Below are positions 61,357 to 64,000 of a stretch of DNA of 64,000 nucleotides, piece by piece. Both the position numbers and the translations under genes were made by a program. The stretch comes from Paraburkholderia solisilvae (GTDB taxonomy: Bacteria; Pseudomonadota; Gammaproteobacteria; Burkholderiales; Burkholderiaceae), in contig NZ_CADIKF010000012.1 of the NCBI RefSeq assembly GCF_902859875.1, forward strand, positions 1-64,000, in the 5' to 3' direction. The notes under the pieces were generated by a model that was not told the origin of the DNA, made no database searches, and saw only the letters and a list, made by a program, of their open reading frames with translations. Within the stretch, counting starts at the first letter, position 1; each line of letters starts with the position of its first letter.

Positions 61357-61809
61357 ATGGACCAAACCGACAGAAAGATTCTTGCTGAGTTGCAGCAGGA
61401 CGGACGATTATCCGTCACGGAACTGGGGGAGCGCATCGGGCTCAGCCTTTCTCCGTGCCATCGGCGCGTCCGGGCATTGGAGCAGGCGGGCGTGATCAGC
61501 GGCTACCGCGCCGACATCGACCCGGTAACGGTCGGCCTGAACTTTTCAGCCATTGTTTTTGTGACGCTGCGCGAAGGTAGCAGCAAGAGCGTGCAGGCCT
61601 TCGAGTCCGACTTGCTGGACATCCCGGAGATCATTAGCGCCGAGCGCCTGTTTGGCGATCCGGACTACATGCTGCACGTTGTTACGCATGATCTGCGGGC
61701 GTTCCAGACACTTTATGACCGCAGCCTGTCGGCTTTGCCTGGCGTACTCAGGTTGACTTCAACGCTCGTGATGAAAAGCATCTTTCAGAATCGGCCACTC
61801 CCGCTGTGA
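61357..61809 (+). CDS. Lrp/AsnC-family transcriptional regulator (intact cassette copy)
   Basis: The 150-residue regulator starts MDQTDRKILAELQQDGRLSV, with winged helix and RAM domain (AERLFGDPDYMLHVVTHDLR). It is about 90% identical to the protein at 34783. It most likely senses an amino acid and controls the divergent exporter. As both Lrp proteins keep the same HTH (ELGxRIGLSLSPCHRRVRAL), they should recognise each other's dyads and could form mixed oligomers. Confidence 0.93.
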   Translation: MDQTDRKILAELQQDGRLSVTELGERIGLSLSPCHRRVRALEQAGVISGYRADIDPVTVGLNFSAIVFVTLREGSSKSVQAFESDLLDIPEIISAERLFGDPDYMLHVVTHDLRAFQTLYDRSLSALPGVLRLTSTLVMKSIFQNRPLPL

Positions 61810-61950
61810 ATGGTTATGCCACGCTCAATGGCATTGTCATGTTGCTGGAAGCGACCGGCGCGGCGTTGAACCTGCGGATCGGTTGACACATTGAACGGAT
61901 TCCGCAAAACCACATTCCTGCGAACCTGATGTCACGCGAAAGCCGCGTCT

Positions 61951-62784
61951 TCAACCATCCGTCGAAACCGTAACGTCCTCCCACGCACCGATTTCATCTT
62001 TCAAGGCCGACAATTTGTCTCGCACGAGCCCGAGTGCGTCGCTGCCGAGCAGGAGATGTGTTGGCGGCCAATCCGCGGCAATAGCGGCGAGCATCGCGCG
62101 TGCCGCTTTCCTGGGGTCTCCCAATTGCCTACCGCTTTTTTCCTCGCGGGCTTTGCGGATCGGATTGAAGATAACGTCATAGTCTGGAATAGAGCGGGGC
62201 GTGCGCGTCATCGAGCGGCCTGCCCAATCGGTGCGGAACGAACCGGGCGCCACCGCCGTCACTGCAATACCGAAGGGCTTGACCTCCTGGCCCAGTGCTT
62301 CTGAAATGCCCTCCAGCGCGAATTTGCTTCCGCAGTAATACGCGATTCCCGGCATCGTGATGTAGCCGCCCATCGACGTGATATTCAGAATGTGACCGCG
62401 GCGCCGCTCACGCATGTAGGGCAGAACGGCCTTCATCATGGCCACCGCGCCCACGACATTCACATCGAACTGCTGGCGCATTTCCGACAGCGGCGATTCT
62501 TCCACGATGCCTTCGTGACCGTAGCCGGCATTGTTGACGAGGACATCGACGGGTCCCACGTTCGCTTCGATTTCCGCCACGACGCCGTCGATGGCGTCGA
62601 AGTCGGTCACGTCAAGCACGCGTCCAAAAGCAGCCGTCGCTGACAACGCGTCGAAATCATGCTTTGCCTGGGCACTTCGCACCGTCCCTACGACGGTGTG
62701 CCCCGCGGCTAGTGCTTCTTGTGCGAGCGCGCGGCCAAAGCCGCTGCTGACGCCCGTAATGAGCAGAATTTTGCTGGATGCCAC
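61951..62784 (-). CDS. SDR-family oxidoreductase
   Basis: The 277-residue enzyme has TGVSSGFGRALAQEAL (cofactor), NNAGYGHEG, Ser in NITSMGG and catalytic Tyr-x3-Lys in IAYYCGSKFALEG. The start is a GTG at 62784 with GGGAGA 7-8 nt upstream; the family match begins at VASSKILLITG. It is divergent from an AraC regulator 93 nt away, a very common AraC-SDR pair in Burkholderia. Substrate is unknown. Confidence 0.9.
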   Translation of the reverse strand: MASSKILLITGVSSGFGRALAQEALAAGHTVVGTVRSAQAKHDFDALSATAAFGRVLDVTDFDAIDGVVAEIEANVGPVDVLVNNAGYGHEGIVEESPLSEMRQQFDVNVVGAVAMMKAVLPYMRERRRGHILNITSMGGYITMPGIAYYCGSKFALEGISEALGQEVKPFGIAVTAVAPGSFRTDWAGRSMTRTPRSIPDYDVIFNPIRKAREEKSGRQLGDPRKAARAMLAAIAADWPPTHLLLGSDALGLVRDKLSALKDEIGAWEDVTVSTDG

Positions 62785-62877
62785 TGCAGTTCTCCCGGAT
62801 GTTGATTGGAGAGTGCATACTAGTCTGGCGGGTTTGATCGAATAAGCCACATTTCGCTGATTTTCTTGCATAAAACT

Positions 62878-63858
62878 ATGAGCACGAAGCGTCTCGCCAA
62901 GCAGCAGCTTGAGGATCCATCCGCACCCTCGCGCAACCAGAAGCGTATGGTCACGCTGCTGCGCGCGTTGGCGCCTGAGGAGGGCTACAACCTGACGGCG
63001 CTGCCGGGTGTGCGCATCCTGCGTTCGAACCGCGTGCTGTCGCGCACGCCGGTGCTATACGATCCCGGCATCGTGATTGTTTGCCAGGGCCGCAAGCGAG
63101 GTTATTTTGGCGGCCAGCTCTATCTGTACGACGAGCGTCACTACCTGGCCGTATCTGTGCCCGTACCGTTCAGCATGGAAACCGATGCGACACCGGAGCG
63201 CCCGTTGCTCGCGCTGTATCTGCACCTCGATTTCACAATGGCCGCCGAACTGGCGGCGCAAATCGACCGTGAAGGCGCAACCGAGCGTGTGCAGGCGCCT
63301 CAGAGCATGATGTCGACGCCGATGGATGACGCGATGCAAGCGTCCGTGTTGCGCTTCCTCGAGGCGATGCATCAGCCGCTCGAAGCCGCGGTTTTGGGCG
63401 CCGGCCTGCTGCGTGAACTGTATTTTCGTGTGCTCACCGGAGCGCAGGGGAGCTCGATGCGCGAAGCGTTGGCCATGCGAGGACAGTTCGGCCGGATAGG
63501 CAGATCACTGCGCCTGATCCATGCCGGCTACGCAAAGCCTCTCGACGTCACGCAACTGGCCGAACAGGCGGGGATGAGCATTCCGAGTTTCCACAGCCAC
63601 TTCAAGGCCATCACGCAGGTGTCGCCAATGCAGTATGTGAAGTCAACGCGTCTGCATCAGGCGCGGCTGTTGATGGTGCGCGAGAACCTCACCGCGGAGG
63701 CCGCGGCGCACGCTGTGGGGTACACGAGCCCGTCGCAGTTCAGCAGGGAATTCAAGCGTCTGTTTGGCTTGACGCCGGCCGCGGAGACGAAGCGCATGCG
63801 CGCGAGTTTCGCCATTCCGGCAGCATTCGCTGACGCAGCGTATGTCTCGTCACACTGA
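62878..63858 (+). CDS. AraC-family regulator with AraC_N domain
   Basis: The 326-residue protein has an AraC_N (PF06719-type) sensor domain (GVRILRSNRVLSRTPVLYDP, IVIVCQGRKRGYFGGQLYLY, HYLAVSVPVPFSMET) and a C-terminal double helix-turn-helix (LAEQAGMSIPSFHSHFKAIT; AAHAVGYTSPSQFSREFKRL). The ATG at 62878 is preferred to a TTG four codons earlier. It is divergent from the SDR gene and probably activates it. Confidence 0.9.
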   Translation: MSTKRLAKQQLEDPSAPSRNQKRMVTLLRALAPEEGYNLTALPGVRILRSNRVLSRTPVLYDPGIVIVCQGRKRGYFGGQLYLYDERHYLAVSVPVPFSMETDATPERPLLALYLHLDFTMAAELAAQIDREGATERVQAPQSMMSTPMDDAMQASVLRFLEAMHQPLEAAVLGAGLLRELYFRVLTGAQGSSMREALAMRGQFGRIGRSLRLIHAGYAKPLDVTQLAEQAGMSIPSFHSHFKAITQVSPMQYVKSTRLHQARLLMVRENLTAEAAAHAVGYTSPSQFSREFKRLFGLTPAAETKRMRASFAIPAAFADAAYVSSH

Positions 63859-63909
63859 GCCGGGTGCGTTCCATTTCGACCGTAGCATGGCCGGGGCGGC
63901 GTCGCACAC

Positions 63910-63999
63910 TCAAGAGATGGTGTACCTGTTCTGCGGACCGCCGTTATAAAGCGTTCGGGCCAGTCCCAGAATCCGGTCGCGGTTGCGGTCGAAGGTTGC
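63910..63999 (-). CDS. C-terminal end of an unidentified protein (partial)
   Basis: A minus-strand frame enters from the right window edge and ends at TGA (63910-63912) after 29 residues, ATFDRNRDRILGLARTLYNG then GPQNRYTIS. Codon use is coding-like. The helical pattern recalls the end of DUF1488-type small proteins, a weak impression. The start lies outside the window. It is convergent with the AraC gene. Confidence 0.5.
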   Translation of the reverse strand, partial: ATFDRNRDRILGLARTLYNGGPQNRYTIS

Positions 64000-64000
64000 A

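Noticed and set aside
1-64000. Search for insertion sequences, integrases, tRNA attachment sites and CRISPR arrays
   Set aside because: No transposase or integrase motifs, tRNA-like cloverleaf or regularly spaced repeats with unique spacers were found by reading both strands; a computed scan could still find small or decayed ones.

Overview
The window looks like a chromosomal segment from a Burkholderiaceae bacterium, most likely Paraburkholderia or Caballeronia. This rests on high GC coding bias, a Burkholderia-type porin, lysine/alanine-rich and small hypothetical proteins typical of the group, and many LysR/AraC regulators each paired with one enzyme. I see no rRNA, tRNA, CRISPR array or intact insertion sequence. 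Family names come from motif recognition alone; no database search was possible.

Left part (1-25 kb), mostly housekeeping and accessory metabolism: an SDR-like protein, a serine acetyltransferase (epsC type), folE, a 3-oxoacid CoA-transferase pair (pcaIJ) behind two operator-like dyads, a branched-chain amino acid binding protein, a LysE exporter, and a sulfonate operon (flavin monooxygenase, tauA, tauB, tauC on the minus strand). Then come small unknown genes, including a cysteine-rich peptide built of C-x-P tripeptides, a large surface lipoprotein (SdiA-regulated-like, two Ig-like and one lamin-tail-like domain), a porin and a DUF4239-type membrane protein.

Middle (24-52 kb), an accessory zone of regulator-enzyme pairs: LysR/DJ-1, TetR/small peptide, AraC/SDR, AraC/SDR, LysR/quinone oxidoreductase, and LysR (frameshifted)/ketopantoate reductase-like. 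At 35.4-40.7 kb lies a three-gene catabolic operon: an AbfD/HpaB-family flavoprotein lacking two iron-sulfur ligands, a propionate-CoA-ligase-like synthetase, and an AidB-type acyl-CoA dehydrogenase. An AraC regulator lies just upstream of it.

The most unusual structure is a divergent lrp-lysE cassette present three times in the same orientation. It is intact at 60.6-61.8 kb. At 34.0-35.2 kb lrp is intact but lysE has lost its ATG and carries a homopolymer frameshift. At 42.0-42.3 kb only a fossil remains: the promoter, the operator dyad and decayed gene starts. All three keep a 23-bp dyad exactly 33 nt upstream of the lrp start. The second and third copies bracket the catabolic operon and its AraC gene as direct repeats.

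Right part (52-64 kb): a five-gene minus-strand export operon (AI-2E-family permease, NodT outer-membrane factor, HlyD adaptor, DUF2955 membrane protein, outer-membrane beta-barrel), a SYLF-domain protein, a small lipoprotein, a VIT/CCC1-like membrane protein, the intact lrp-lysE cassette and a divergent SDR/AraC pair. The window ends inside an unidentified minus-strand gene.
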